Shown here: positions 10,651 to 22,914 of the stretch, piece by piece
Position numbering within the stretch: position 1 is the stretch's first letter
How the letters are laid out: the number at the start of each line of letters is the position of its first letter
Assembly: GCA_963556255.1 (NCBI GenBank)
Contig: OY744605.1
Coordinates: 63,590,916-63,654,915 of the forward strand
Reading direction: 5' to 3'
Origin: Allolobophora icterica
Taxonomy: Eukaryota; Annelida; Clitellata; Crassiclitellata; Lumbricidae
Length of the DNA stretch: 64,000 nucleotides
The notes under the pieces: model-generated
What the model was told of the DNA's origin: nothing
Seen by the model: only the letters and a program-made list of their open reading frames with translations
Databases searched by the model: none
Program-made: the position numbers and the translations under genes

Positions 10651-12943
10651 ATGTAGTAACACGACAAGTATCAATGTCATAAACATCACACAACATGCCA
10701 CAATAAAGCAGGCAGTGTGAAATAGCACGGAGTGCCAAGTATGTGCCATCTTATGAAGCACAGTCAAGCAAATAATTATATGCTGCAATTCGTAAAACAT
10801 CTTTCGCCTACATTAACCAAACGAAACTGGCAGAAAACAAGACGGGCCCTGCAGCTGCATTAGCTTGAGCGTAAGTCAAGGTTCTTCCATGCATGAGGAA
10901 GCCGGTTCGCCTACCGTTGGTGGCTTACTTCAGAGATTTAAATCTCGGGCTAGCACGGTCCGTACACGGGGACCTTAAAAGGCACGACACCCATTCAAAC
11001 GAGCAGCGGTGGTGAAGGATCTCACCTATCAATTCATTGAAAAATGAGCAGGGTCGAGACCATACGGTCGCTATAAAAACCGTGTACATTTACATTTAAC
11101 ACGTGAAACCGAAACATATTAATGCACATGAACCTTTGCAACTGCGGCCTAATAAATAATAAGTTTACAGATGAAACTTACCTGACAGGACCGATTATTT
11201 ATTAAGAGTCGGCTTCAGCAGTTGGTCTGGCTCAATGTAATCCCTCGGCAAGAATGATAGAGCGCCAAACCCCATCCCATCCTCTCACTTGCAAACCGAT
11301 GTAATTTTAAAACAAAAACTATGAAGCGCACACTTTTAGTACGGTAGCAACCAATAAAACTGTATAGGAAAAGAATGCATTAAAGCATAGCTCAAAGCAT
11401 TGCAAAATTTAGCGCATTAAACTCCGCTCGCCCAACCATTCACTAACAAAACTCAATGGTCTGAAAACAACGGAAGTAAACTCCCCCAACGCTGGTTCCC
11501 TACTCATCACTGCAATTTTAGCGTCTTCGTCTGCATTCTACTTTTCATTTCTAGGACTGATTCAGTCTGCTCTGATATTGTTTCTCAATAGTTTAGTTAG
11601 TATATTTAATAACCAATGTTAAAGATCAGTTTAATTGACTAGATATTTCTGTTTAGTGTCAGTAGTCATGAAATTGATGTGGGCCGATATTTTTAGTCTT
11701 ATCCGTAGGCATCTGCGATGTCACATTATCTTTCAATATTTGATAAAGGAATTGTTTGCAGACATGGTTACTTTCGTAGCGTCTAATTCTATCAGAAAAC
11801 TATGATATTTACTCATTTGGCTGACTTTTCAAAAGATCTTAAAACATAGTACAGCGATCGCAGTTGGACCAATGAATTATTAGCGACATCTATCGAATGT
11901 AATCGAATTAACTGCAATTCTCACCGAACAAAACCCTGGTAATCGCGCCATCTCAAGCTGTTACAATTCTCGGGAATAAACTGACAGCCAGAATTATGGC
12001 AACTTTGATAATAATTAGCAATTTCACTGCTGGTGTCTAATGTAAAAGGCATCCACCGACGTGGCACTGAAACCAAAACGTTGTCACGCCATTACCAGGA
12101 AATCAGTCCACTGAGATTTTGGCGACAAGGCGACGGTTGATAACGTGGCTGAAAAGGTAGGCTAAGACTTCAGACACGAGTCACAGAAAAGACGGCGCAG
12201 AACGGACAGCTGCCGAGAGAGTTCCAAAATTTAGATTCAGCAACCAGTTAAAGCTAATCTCCAAGAACAGTTTTTGAACGTATGCGTTGCTGGTGTCACC
12301 TGCCGAATAAGCTGAACCACATGAACTCCTATAGGCCTATGGGACTACACTGACTTCATGAGTATCGTGCCTATGTACATATATGGCCTAGGAGTTCATA
12401 TAGGGTTTGAATTGACAAATTTGAACTGGGGTGGGGTTAAAAACTTCTTACATGTCCGGATGTCCCAACCGGAATTTCTTAGATACCTAAAACCGGTATA
12501 CATACGTGCTAAATTGGGTGGGCGTGGCCTGGGTACTAGATCCTTAGCTGTGTTTAAAAATCGACCAATAAAGAATAGACCTACTTACTGGAAAACTCTT
12601 GAGTTTTTTCAGAATATTTCTATCCCAAAATTATGACTTACACACACTGAAGTGGTTTGAATGAAAACTGAAGAAAAACAAAGCAGTTAGAGTTTTCATT
12701 AATTAGGCAAATAAGATACATTGAACCACTGAAAGCTATGCTGCGGGGGTTTGCTTAACCCAAGGTCATTTTTGGGAATTACTTGGAGGGGTTGAGAAAT
12801 GAAATGGGGGTTGAACCCTGCCAGCCCCTCCCCCGACAATTCAATCCCTGAGTTCATGGCTGAACAAAAGATTCAGTTACGGAGTTTCCTTTGTTACCAA
12901 ATTGCGGCATGCCAGCTTGTTTTCCTCAATAAACAACTATTGT
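10651..12943. other. Unassigned; inverted repeat at 12322-12399
   Basis: No gene is recognisable. 12322-12338 and 12385-12399 form an inverted repeat (ATGAACTCCT...GGCC) with a 2-nt indel. G-rich tracts near 12750-12830 look like repeat debris. Confidence 0.4.
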
Positions 12944-13142
12944 CATAGGTGTAATTTGTGGGGGGTACGAGGGGTACCCCTAGCCCCCACTTTTTGGACT
13001 GAGGGGAACCGTACCCCCCACTTTTTAAACAATGCCAGTCATTGTTTTAGTATCGAGCCTTCACAGAGATCGCAGTCTCAGCCTTGCTTCGTGTATGTAA
13101 GAAATTGGTACCTCCCACTTTTAGACCAAAGTTGCGCCTCTG
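12944..13142. mobile_element. hAT-like MITE, 199 bp, near-perfect 8-bp TSD
   Basis: The left end CATAGGTGTAATTTG mirrors the right end (CAGAGGCGCAACTTTG on the other strand) imperfectly. Flanks are ACTATTGT (12936-12943) and AATATTGT (13143-13150), one change in eight. The interior has GGGGTACCCC-type tracts. Confidence 0.72.
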
Positions 13143-13537
13143 AATATTGTATTGTACTGTATTTTTGTATTTTTGTATTTTTGTTCTATGAATCACGAAA
13201 CTATTTACGAAATTGAAGGATTCGAACTTCTTTGGCGAAGCCGTGGAGGAGGACTGCTACCAATTTTTGTAAGAAGCTACCTCCCTATAACTGATGTGTT
13301 AAGAAATTGAAATAAGAGTTTTTCAGGTTGTTATGCATCCGACAGTGCACTGTTTTGGCTTTGCTAGTAATGTTATCATCGCTAAGGTATCTTTGTAACG
13401 TGTGGTAGCCTAACCTCGTTGCTAAGTCGGCACAATATTGATCTGTACCGCACGACTGCGTGCAAAGCTGATTGATTATTCTGAGGCCGTCTGGCTCGCT
13501 TCCCATGAAGATCTTGCCTTGGCCTGTGGGACTAATG

Positions 13538-13539
<2 letters not shown>

Positions 13540-13603
<64 letters not shown>
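13540..13603. repeat. (TA)n microsatellite
   Basis: About 64 bp of pure TA; able to form a cruciform. Confidence 0.97.
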
Positions 13604-13605
<2 letters not shown>

Positions 13606-13760
13606 AGCAACCATCGTGTTTCTAAACACCAAAGACTCATATAATGCAGACTATACGAAGCTTTCTTTATCTAGCTGAATACAGGCGTTGAAGCCACCGG
13701 AAACCGCTAGAAGCCACGCCACATGGGAGAGAGAGGGTTGAGCCGATAAATAGGTCAATG

Positions 13761-13823
13761 CAGTGTTTCCCAACCTGGGGGGGGGGCCGCAACACCCAAG
13801 GGTACGGTGCCCCCAGATGACTG
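13761..13823. mobile_element. Very short hAT-like remnant, 63 bp, 8-bp TSD GGTCAATG
   Basis: It starts CAGTGTTTCCCAACC, a common hAT terminus, and ends GACTG. Perfect GGTCAATG copies flank it (13753-13760, 13824-13831). Only ends and a G/C tract remain. Confidence 0.82.
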
Positions 13824-14312
13824 GGTCAATGCATGAGAAATCGTTGAAACCTTGATAACATATCAACTGCAGTAAATGTATATTATTACCAGAGTTTTAT
13901 TGAAATATTTGATAATACGCAATCCAATTGCATTTATGTGCAATGGGAAGTAAAAACTGTGCATTTGAACTACTTGTACGGATGTTAAACTTAAAAAACT
14001 TAAAACGCATATGAATGAACATTCTCGCCGAAGATGTAGGCTACAGTTTTCTTATAACAACGTTCTCCAAACCTGTGTGTATAGCTCTCCTCCTAGCCGG
14101 ATAAACAGACCAGAAACTTAATATCAAATTAACTCGGGTCTTAACTTTTCTTTAGGTTTTCAGATGTACCTAAATTTTATATTTTTTAAATATACGGACA
14201 TGATATAGCGCCTTATCAGTAATCCATACGTTATCCAATACTCACAACCCCATTCTAAAATGTATACAGCCTGCAAACAACTATAGTGCATTAGTGAGGT
14301 TACAGACTTATA
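13824..14312. other. Unassigned AT-rich stretch
   Basis: Nothing supported. Confidence 0.5.
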
Positions 14313-14396
14313 TCGTAATCGTAATCTCCAAACTTCTAAAGCGTCACTCGAAGGTCAAGCACAGGGCACCAGGCTATTCACGAGCGCTGGACAATT
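14313..14396 (-). mobile_element. LINE 3' tail with terminal GATTAC repeats (copy 1)
   Basis: On the minus strand the segment ends in tandem GATTAC. It matches 18695-18862 and the start of 42921-43370 (words such as CTTCTAAAGCG and ACTCGAAGG, and CGAGCGCT). The longest copy shows these are 3' ends of a CR1-like LINE. Confidence 0.75.
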
Positions 14397-14500
14397 GTAG
14401 GTGAGCAACTTGTCCTAAGTCGCTACTCAGTGGCTTGAGGTATATTCGAACTTGCTACCTCCGGTTACTAGACACAGAACATACGTCGATACTCATCAGT

Positions 14501-14505
14501 CTTTC

Positions 14506-14541
<36 letters not shown>

Positions 14542-14546
14542 GAAAG
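14501..14546. repeat. AT-core palindrome, 46 bp
   Basis: CTTTCATAT...ATATGAAAG flank an (AT)n core, a perfect palindrome. The right arm and adjacent bases (14531-14576) recur at 15465-15510. Confidence 0.9.
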
Positions 14547-15401
14547 TTTTTCATTAAGTTCTAACATGAAGTTCACAGAGCGTCTGATTTAAGGCGAGCG
14601 ATCGATCGCTCTTCTTGGTCGCTCGCCTAGCAAAGGTACCGGCGAGCGATTTACCGCTCGCGTAGCCGAAGGCTTCTCACCTTCGGTGACAGTCGGTCGT
14701 CGCTCACTGAGTTTGAGTCAGACTTCAAGACGATAGACGAACCTGGAGCCAGACCATTATTTTATTTACCTAATTGAGATTACGGTACTTTAATTTACTT
14801 ACATTCGGCAGCGGTGAATGAGTGCCGTAACCTATCCTAATTACTGCTGACTGATCACTTCAATTTTGTCCGTCACACGTCATCTTACGGCAATGGTAGG
14901 TTTCTAGTGAATGTTCATTCATTCTGAGAATTAATATAGCACCTCTTAAAGAGATCTGCTCAGATAACGGAACTGAGGCGAGATATGCTACTAGATGAGT
15001 ACGGTACTATATGCAGCGATACGAAAAATTACGAATACAATACACAAAATATATATATACGCTGTACACAAGAGCTCCCGAGGTCGACCGCGTATCGCTC
15101 GCCTACCCGATCTAGCGCGATCGATTTTCAACCCGCCTACTATTTTCAAATCAGACGCACTGGAAGTTCACTGTTGCTAAGTTTGCGTATCGGTCTTATT
15201 CTTCGTTTCTGCAGCGAATTTTAAGCGCTTGGTGGTATTTTATTGGCCTACATGACTCTCTGAAGAGGGCTGGTCTTCTCGATGCGCGGTCGACGACTGT
15301 ATCTCGGATCTATTAGGATAGTTTATGCCGTCAGCTGCATGCCGGGTAAATTTCGTCTTTGCGGAAGAGAAGCGACGCGGGTCTTTTATAAATAATCTAA
15401 T

Positions 15402-15441
<40 letters not shown>

Positions 15442-15728
15442 ATTATATTTATATTTATATTTATATATATAATATGAAAGTTTTTCATTAAGTTCTAACA
15501 TGAAGTTCACTGTTGCTAAGTTTGCGTATCGGTCTTATTCTTCGTTTCTGCAGCGAATTTTAAGCGCTTGGTGGTATTTTATTGGCCTACGTGACTCTCT
15601 GAAGAGGGCTGGTCTTCTCGATGCGCGGTCGACGACTGATATATCTCGGATCTATTAGGATAGTTTACGCCGTCAGCTGCATGCCGGGTAAATTTCGTCT
15701 TTGCGGAAGAGAAGCAACGCGGGTCTTT
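14531..15728 (+). repeat. Complex tandem segmental duplication
   Basis: 15163-15386 (224 bp) is repeated at 15502-15728 (227 bp) with a 3-bp ATA insertion and a few substitutions. The intervening AT-rich segment ends in a 46-bp sequence (15465-15510) that also occurs at 14531-14576. The duplicated unit is CpG-rich and contains TTCGTCTTTGCGGAAGAG. No coding function is evident. The shared AT-rich junctions suggest duplication through AT microsatellites. Confidence 0.9.
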
Positions 15729-16184
15729 GCACTGACGGTGACTGACCTCGACCGCTATTCACTAGTGGTGCGTCGATCTACCAAGCGACAAATAGGCTTA
15801 CTGTTCTATGTGCACCCGTGCCACCCGGTGGTTCGCGGGATAGCCGGACGTGCGTCATCTTTCACTAACGAGGGACCTATAGACGGAGGTATAACGTGTG
15901 CTGCGAACGCTGCCGCCCGTCGTCGCTCCACACTATCGACGCTGCAGCTTTGTCATGCAGAGATTCGATGAACATGAGGCTATTTTCAACTATGGATCAT
16001 GGGATCCGCTGGTTGGGTTTCACGTGTGTGCGTGGACGCACCGTTGGTGACTCTTCCATCGTCTTCTGTGCATTGTTTTGCTTGCTCATGACATTTCCGA
16101 CAATAACATTTAACATCACATAGACTGGCGTAGGCCTATAGGCATCGCTTTAGTGAGATAGGCCTACTAAGTAAGTATCCGGAT
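15729..16184 (+). other. CpG-rich unassigned stretch
   Basis: It continues the open, CpG-rich sequence after the duplication (frame open 15621-15971) but matches no family I know. It could be promoter-type sequence; there is no direct evidence. Confidence 0.3.
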
Positions 16185-16506
16185 ACATACATACACACAT
16201 ACATACATACATACATACATACATACATACATACATACATACATACATACATGCATACATACATGCTGACATACGTACATAAATGCACACATACATACTT
16301 ACTTACATACATAAATACATATATAAATACATACATAAATGTTTCCATATATACAGTATACACACATACAATAATCCATACATAAATACATACATACATA
16401 CATACATACATACATACATACATACATACATACATACATACATACATACATACATACATACATACATACATACATACATACATACATACATACATACATA
16501 CATACA

Positions 16507-16540
<34 letters not shown>

Positions 16541-16545
16541 CATAC
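16185..16545. repeat. (CATA)n tetranucleotide array
   Basis: Two blocks of CATA repeats separated by degenerate copies. It accounts for the Met-Tyr-Val-Cys and Thr-Tyr-Ile-His frames on both strands. Confidence 0.97.
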
Positions 16546-16689
16546 ATAGTTTCGTAATTGTGTCTTGCGCTGAATACTTGACTCTTCTCAGACAAAACAT
16601 CCGCTTCGTTCGTCTCTTTCCTACGGTTGTTTCCTGATTTGTTCGTTCTATCTACTATATAGTTTCCCAGTTCTGTGTGTCCTGCGATA

Positions 16690-17061
16690 AACGCTGTGAA
16701 ATATATGGAATGTGACACATTGCCTGCCCTCCCTCCCTCCCTCTCTCATTATGGCACACGATCTGACGGGAGGTTGAGGGGAGGAGGAGCAAATACTGAC
16801 GAGGCGAAGACTGATTAGCCTAAACATCGATTGGTCACGTGCAATACAGGGCAAACACTCCATTGCTCGATCCAGGGCGAGAGGGAGGGAGGGAGGGATG
16901 GAGGGAGAGAGGGAGAGATAGACTTACTAACCGCTGTTTCTCTATCAATCCGTCTGTCTAACTCGCAATGTGACTTATAATCAAGCATTCCAAAAAACAA
17001 CTTCTATCAATCTATTCATTTTCTTTTTAAAACCGTCATATATGACGGGCAAATACTCTAG
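16690..17061 (+). mobile_element. Repeat module ending in Helitron-like hairpin/CTAG terminus
   Basis: 16700-16830 resembles the reverse complement of about 1620-1700, and 16870-16960 resembles 1700-1790 in direct orientation, so the module is internally inverted relative to the first copy. It ends with hairpin CCGTCATATATGACGG (17033-17048), nine bases, then CTAG (17058-17061) followed by T, as in Helitron 3' ends. Confidence 0.5.
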
Positions 17062-17638
17062 TCGTCTGTAATTATCTTCAACTACTATTCCATTCATCCG
17101 TCTATTGGTTAATTGGTTATTTGGCTGGTAGACTGACTTATTTTTTTAGCTGACTGACTTACTGCTTGATTGATCAATTGATTGATTGGCTGATTGAATG
17201 GTTGATTTATTTATTTATTTATTTATTCATTAGGTCATTGGTTCATTCAGTTACTTACATTCACGCATTCATTGAAAGCTTGAGGACGTCGGACTAGGTC
17301 GCAGATGTTCCTATAATATGATAAGTTCAGACCGCGATTCTACTCTCCGAATCTCGTGGCTCACTGGTTTCGATACGCCGTCTGGCCGGTGGGCAGACCA
17401 TGCACCCGCCCCTCCTCCTTTTTCTGGCTCAGGTCTGCAGCAGCTGCTGCAGCAGGAGCAGGACAGAAGCGGCGCGTTTGCATCCTATAATCCGTCGATG
17501 GCGGAGGTGGGTGATTTTGGGATTGGGCTTGCGTGCGATTGGGCGCCGACGGCAGAACATACGTCGATACCTATGGGCGGCACCCATGTATAGCGTCACA
17601 GAAGGACGGATCGATCACCGTCTCGCATCTGCTACTGA

Positions 17639-17669
<31 letters not shown>

Positions 17670-18694
17670 ATGCTGATAATTGCTACCGTGACCACTGAGT
17701 TGGGAGAGGACCGGACGCAGTTGGCACAGTTAATTTCACGGATCAATTCTGTCTCGATTGACGGTTCATTCAGTTGAATCTTACGCTACCAGGTGTTGTT
17801 TACAATATTACTGTGGCCGATGAGACAAAACGTAACGCGCGCATCGGATGCAGGCAGATGGTTTGTTCCGGTTTTTGCGTTTAGCGAGGGATTCGGGTAA
17901 AACGTACGCTACCGAATGCTATTCGCTGTTAGCGTTTGAGACAGATGATAGTAGACGACGTGTACACTGTACAGGCTAGGTAGGTAGAAATCCTCAAAGA
18001 ACGAGGATTTCAGTCGCATCATCATTCATCACCAAAGGAAAAAGAAGAAACAAGCCTCCACACGTTTGACCTCAGCATCAGCAACCCGCCAAGCCAAAGG
18101 GACGTGGCGCGGGTATCTATAGAAGTCCTTCATAATGGCCGTACATGTGTGCACTAATAATGCGATCGCGTATGTACAATGCACAACTGCACGCGCAAAT
18201 AATATGCGCCGTCGTTGAACGAAGGCTTGTTGAAGGGTTGTTGATTTCCGGCGGAAAATGGAATGAGGTTTTGTGCCACGTCTATTGTCTGCAGGGGAAT
18301 AAATGTATCCGCCCACGGAGAATATCTGATTGGGTTCCGACGTGTGCGGAGAATAATTGAGTCGTAAACCTACGGATATTAATTCTCTGCTTTGTATAGG
18401 CACTCGGAGAAATAATTGTGGCTGCATTATAAGTCTGTAGAGAATGACTGAGTGTTAGGCCTGCGCAGAATAACAGATTTTGACCGAAGATTATATCTGT
18501 TGAAGCTGGAGAACGCAACTATGATGCTGTAGTTGAGCAGAGGTGATGACGACACTGAGGTTCTCTTCTGATCTCCGGCTCTCGAGTCTCCTTTTTGGGG
18601 TAAGTCAGACAACCTAACTCTCACAGCGTTATTGTGAGAAAATGAATTCATATCATTTCAGTTCTGCTAAATTGATTTAGTTTAGAATGAGTTT
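17062..18694. other. Unassigned, partly GC/CpG-rich
   Basis: 17290-17770 is GC-rich with CTGCTG/GATGATG runs near 17640. Frames are open for 90-125 codons without motifs. It may be a first exon or promoter, but nothing in the sequence decides this. Confidence 0.3.
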
Positions 18695-18862
18695 CGTAAT
18701 CGTAATCTCCAAACTTCTAAAGCGCCACTCGAAGGCCCAGCGCAGGGCACCAGCCTTGCCACGAGCGCTTGGTCAAATCACAGGGGGTTTCCAAAGAGTA
18801 GCCCAGAGGAAGTCAAAGTCCGGTTTCCATGGGGCACGTCGAGAGGAAGCAGAGCTTCAATT
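18695..18862 (-). mobile_element. LINE 3' tail with GATTAC repeats (copy 2)
   Basis: It is alignable by eye with 42921-43090 (AAAGAGTAG.CCAGAGGAAGT and TTTCCATGGGG words). The minus-strand 3' end carries tandem GATTAC. Confidence 0.8.
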
Positions 18863-19709
18863 TACCTCAGACTCTAGAGAAGTTTTTCATGCCCTTTGCA
18901 TTCAAGAGACGATACTGTGTTCTTCCGGATTTGACACTGGGACAAGTTAATTCCAGTCAGCTTGCGGAGCCTTGGACATGGATATTGGCACTATAGGATA
19001 GGCTGTTGATAGCGTAGGTTAAGGATGGCCAGTTAACCAGTCACCACAATGGCGGATGGTCCAGGTGTAGACTGGTTGCCCTGAGTCTGCGTCCGGAGCT
19101 GGCAAGGAAATGATTGGCCGGAGGGCGAGGCCAAAGGTGAGGAAGCCACGTGACAAGGGATTTATATAACCCAAAGGAAAGTCAGAGTAGCCTACCTCTC
19201 TGAACTCTCACTGCTCGTACTCTGGCAGTGCCAGTCCCAAGCCTGGATAAAGGAGGAGGGCGACGCTAATGATCTCTGTTATTACACAGTGTCGTTAAAC
19301 TGAAACTGCTACTACTAGTCCCTCTCTGTTTGGACTCTACGGTCTTCATTATGTTTAATAAGGAAAGGTAAGGTCGCCGTCAACGACCTTGACATCATAC
19401 GATGAATTTAAACACTCGAAACTACTACTAATTCTCGGTGCTATCGTCTGTGGAACTGCCAGTGGTTTTGTTGGAGCGAAAGTTAAAGCCTGGTGTGATC
19501 GTGATAGATAGTCTGTTGGAGACGTGAGAGAAGACACCGTTGACATAACCAGAGATGATTGTGACCTATAGGATCTAGTAGCTATAGGTGAAAACTGACA
19601 TACATACGAGGCCTCAGACTTTGAAAAAGTTTTCATGTATTAACATTGCCAACCACCTTGTCATCAGTCGCATCAAATGACGTTTTTCGGTCTTTTCTGT
19701 TCGTCGCAG
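18863..19709. other. Unassigned; LINE-type tail at 19229-19310
   Basis: 19229-19310 carries GCCAGTCCCAAGCCTGGATA and AAAGGAGGAGGGCGACG. A degenerate second copy is at 36583-36668. This phrase is a familiar non-LTR 3'-tail sequence in aquatic animals, as I recall it. The rest holds nothing I can support. Confidence 0.45.
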
Positions 19710-20347
19710 TCGCTGTGGTTCTTGTGCCATGGATCCTCCTGTCCTCCGTGTGATCCTGGACAGCTATGCCATCCACCCGCATTCCCAGACATGCTGTCGA
19801 CGTTCCAGGACACCCTAGGCCACTCCTCAGTCATCCGCAACCTCACTGAAATCCTCCTGTCGAGCCTCGTCCTCACCAACTGCCGCTACTCCCTGCTGAC
19901 CTCAACCGACTGGACCGACTTCAACGCCCGCCGGTGCACAACCGAGGCCGACGAACTGCGAAGCTCTGACGAGGCCTGCCGCCACGTTCCATCTCCACTG
20001 GATTTCACGAGACTGCGACCTCTGCAGCCCTTCTCCCTCTCGGCCGAGTCACACGGGGACGACGAGGAGGCGGAGGAAGACTACTACGAGGAAGAGAACG
20101 AAGAGGAGGGGGATGACGAGGATGATGATGGCGGTATGGAAGAGATACAGGTGGATAAGGACACGTACGGCGATGACGATGGAGGAGATGAGGTGGCGGT
20201 GGGTGGATGGATGGTCTCGTCGTCAAGGCCTCAGTCCAATCCGAGGAAAGGGTTGGCGATGTATCCACAGGGAATCGCTCTCATCATCGGAATCAGCTGC
20301 AGCATCCTGTCGCTCGTCTGTGGTATAGTCATCCTCATCTACATCAG
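19710..20347 (+). CDS. Candidate exon of a single-pass membrane protein
   Basis: The exon begins after a strong acceptor (long T/C tract ending GTCGCAG|TCG) and stays open for 212 codons to a donor-like CAG|GTCTCA. The conceptual product starts with a Cys-rich stretch (CPPCDPGQLC), has an N-glycosylation sequon (NLT) and further Cys residues, then a strongly acidic Glu/Asp tract (roughly residues 118-160). It closes with a clear transmembrane helix (roughly 186-211, IALIIGISCSILSLVCGIVI). Codon use is GC-rich, unlike the flanks. This suggests the extracellular stalk and membrane span of a type I protein. No initiator, signal peptide or other exon was located, and the family is not recognised. 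Beyond the donor the frame runs into ATC microsatellite and is not coding. Confidence 0.5.
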
Positions 20348-20349
20348 GT

Positions 20350-20481
20350 CTCAATCCACGTTCATCTGTATTATCATCATCTTCATCATCATCATAACCA
20401 TCATCATCGTCATCGTCGTCGTCGTCATCATCGTTATCATCCCTGTCATCGTCATCAACAACAACTTCATCATCGTCGTCG

Positions 20482-20557
<76 letters not shown>

Positions 20558-20620
20558 TATCATCATCAACAACAACAACAACAACAACTTCATCATCATC
20601 GTCATCACCAGCATCTGCAT
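20350..20620. repeat. (ATC)n microsatellite
   Basis: ATC/GTC/AAC triplets immediately downstream of the candidate exon. The Ile-, His- and Met-rich frames are artefacts. Confidence 0.95.
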
Positions 20621-20684
20621 CGTTTCGTTCGTTTGTTCATTCATTCATTCACTCACTCATTCATTCATTGTCGGTATCAATAGT

Positions 20685-21179
20685 TAGGGAATACCCGGAT
20701 AGACATTTTCCACCGAGTACCGAATCCGAGTATTTGGATGTACTATTTGCCGGATCCGGGTACGAACCGAGTACCATTTGTTCCATATGCAAAGTTTCAC
20801 ATTTTCATGTAATAAAAATTTTGACTTATAATAACTGACTAATACATTTTGAATTTTAGAAATAAATAATCAATTAAATGGACTTGACTTCTGTTGTGGA
20901 CTTCCTTGGTGCTGTTTTTGCACTTTTCTTCTTCATAATGAATATGCTAGATGAAGCTCAAAGCTGATATTACGAGCATACAAATTCGGTGATGATAATG
21001 ACTGAAGTTAACTGAACTAAACTAGTAAACTGAACACTAAGTTTATTTAATAAGTTTCAAAATTTTACTTTCAACTATTTGTGTGTACAGTATTTTCCGA
21101 GGCGAATACTTTCGAATAGTGCCGGAAATGGGATATTCGGCCAAGGCTAATGTCCGAGGCGATTTCCGGTTATTCCCTA
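20685..21179. mobile_element. hAT-like element, family C copy 1, 495 bp
   Basis: TAGGGAATACCCGG at the left mirrors CCGGTTATTCCCTA at the right. Flanks TCAATAGT (20677-20684) and TCAACAGT (21180-21187) differ once. Internal blocks (GAGTACCGAATCCGAGTA, GCCGGATCCGGGTA, GGCGATTTCCGG) are shared with 62962-63365. Confidence 0.85.
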
Positions 21180-21187
21180 TCAACAGT

Positions 21188-21762
21188 ATCTTTAGCATCA
21201 TCATCATTATCATTATCATCACCATTATCATTATAATCTCCACGCGTTACTTGATTCACAATTTCAGATGTCACCTCATAACATGACATAACTCGATCAT
21301 ACCATTCTACAGAAACTGCTGTATAGTTCGTTTTCAGACTGACCCACTAAGACCTGTTGATACTGAACACTGTCAGTCTCTATACTCAGGATGCTGCCCA
21401 CGTTCTTGTCGAATGCGTGAATGAATGACTATAAAGAAATTATTTCTTTATTTTTGTATATATTGTTTGCGTCGTTTGCTTTTATAGACGTCGGTACTAC
21501 TCACATCCCAAATACGAAACTCCGCCAGAGGTACGACACAATTCGGTTTTATGTATGTGAAGTTCTTGACCAGGTGTTAGGCTTTAATGAATATAATCAA
21601 CGCTTGCTATAGCCTATATGGCGTAGCATTAAGTTCATTTTGCTTCTTTATATGTTGAAACTATAGTGTCGCAATTACATTATGGCGGTGTTTAAATCAG
21701 TGGTACTACGCGTAGCAACTGCTCTTTAAGGACTTGATGAAGATATACACATTGCACATTTA

Positions 21763-21840
<78 letters not shown>

Positions 21841-22238
21841 GCAACTTTACGAGAAACTCCTCGGAGGTGCACTCGATTATCGATGTATACGGACTCTATT
21901 AAGTTTTAGGCTGTCGAGAAGTTCTTTCGAGAGGTAGGCTAATCCGAAGGCGCTACAAAATCTCCAGTCGCATTACTTTACACATTTAAATTGTTTCCAG
22001 ATCTGATGCGACGATTTTGAAAATGTTGCTTTTAGGAGGCGGTGTGTTTGCGATGGATGCAGAGCAGATTCGGCGTTGGTGATGGAACGAACAATTGCCA
22101 GCATCCCTGCTACTCGACAGCAGCTGAGGAGAGGATGCGAACTAACGCTCCCGGGCATCCGATCAAGCGCTATCTCTAACCACGCCTGCCTCAGCAGCCG
22201 ACGCAGGATTCATCAGTCGTGGCGCCATCGGTCGACAC
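21188..22238. other. Unassigned; (AT)n runs at 21764-21839
   Basis: No gene recognised. Two (AT)n blocks are separated by a single phase shift. Confidence 0.4.
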
Positions 22239-22400
22239 AGTGGCTGACTGGTGGAGTGGAGTGTTCGCCTAGCGACACAGAGTTTGTGGGTTCAAACCTC
22301 TCCCACCGAGACTGCCGCCTCTGCTCCACACAGCGACATTGAACAAGTCCTTAAGGTCATCGATTAATGTGTGTGGCGTTATATAAACGTTCGATATATT
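22239..22400 (+). mobile_element. tRNA-derived SINE
   Basis: A box-like TGGCTGACTGG (22241-22251) and B box GGTTCAAACCT (22289-22299) at normal spacing, followed by a tRNA-unrelated body ending GTGTGGCGTTATATAAACG, a typical SINE tail phrase. The tRNA part lacks a good acceptor stem, so it is not a functional tRNA gene. Confidence 0.7.
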
Positions 22401-22914
22401 TCGAGAAACTGTGGAGGAAGAACGTTGTTCGTAAACTCTGAATTTCTTTTGCGCGCGTCCCCTCCCTCCACGAAACACAGACTGAGAGATGCTCTTTATA
22501 TACGCAGTCACTCCCTCAGTATTGAAAGAATATCAGTATCATCCAGTTAAGGTCAAGACTATAGGAGCGAACTCGGCTATAAAAGGAATACAGTGCACTG
22601 TGGGAGGGAAGATCAGACGACAAGAGAGAGGACTTGCCACTCATCGTCATGTGCCCAGGATAAGTAAATTGAAGTCTCAAATGCTTGATATCCATGGCTG
22701 CCTCCACGGGATAGGTGCTCCTCTTCTTCCTCTTCTCCTTCCTTACGTCAAGTCAAGGGGTTGTCCAAAGATGATAATAATTCTCTTGGTAGATAATAGA
22801 AACTGATGAACTAAAAGTAAAGGCCTGCTTCATAATCAGGCGGTCATATCTTTTGATTGGGATTGAGGAACGTATAGGCTCTTGCGAAACAATAGGCTTT
22901 ACAATGTAATTGTC
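22401..22914. other. Unassigned
   Basis: Open frames without motifs; no supported feature. Confidence 0.4.

Noticed and set aside
13285..13644. Ile-Tyr repeat frames
   Set aside because: (TA)n microsatellite.
15621..15971. 116-codon frame in CpG-rich DNA
   Set aside because: It starts inside the second copy of a duplication, lacks known motifs and has no splice partners.
16136..16718. Met-Tyr-Val-Cys repeat frames
   Set aside because: (CATA)n array; the same explanation holds for 46671-47129.
20351..20687. Extension of the candidate membrane protein into poly-Ile/poly-His
   Set aside because: The frame is open only because of (ATC)n; the donor at 20347/20348 is the more likely end.
22239..22310. 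Functional tRNA gene
   Set aside because: Same reason: tRNA-like promoter only, followed by a SINE-type tail.
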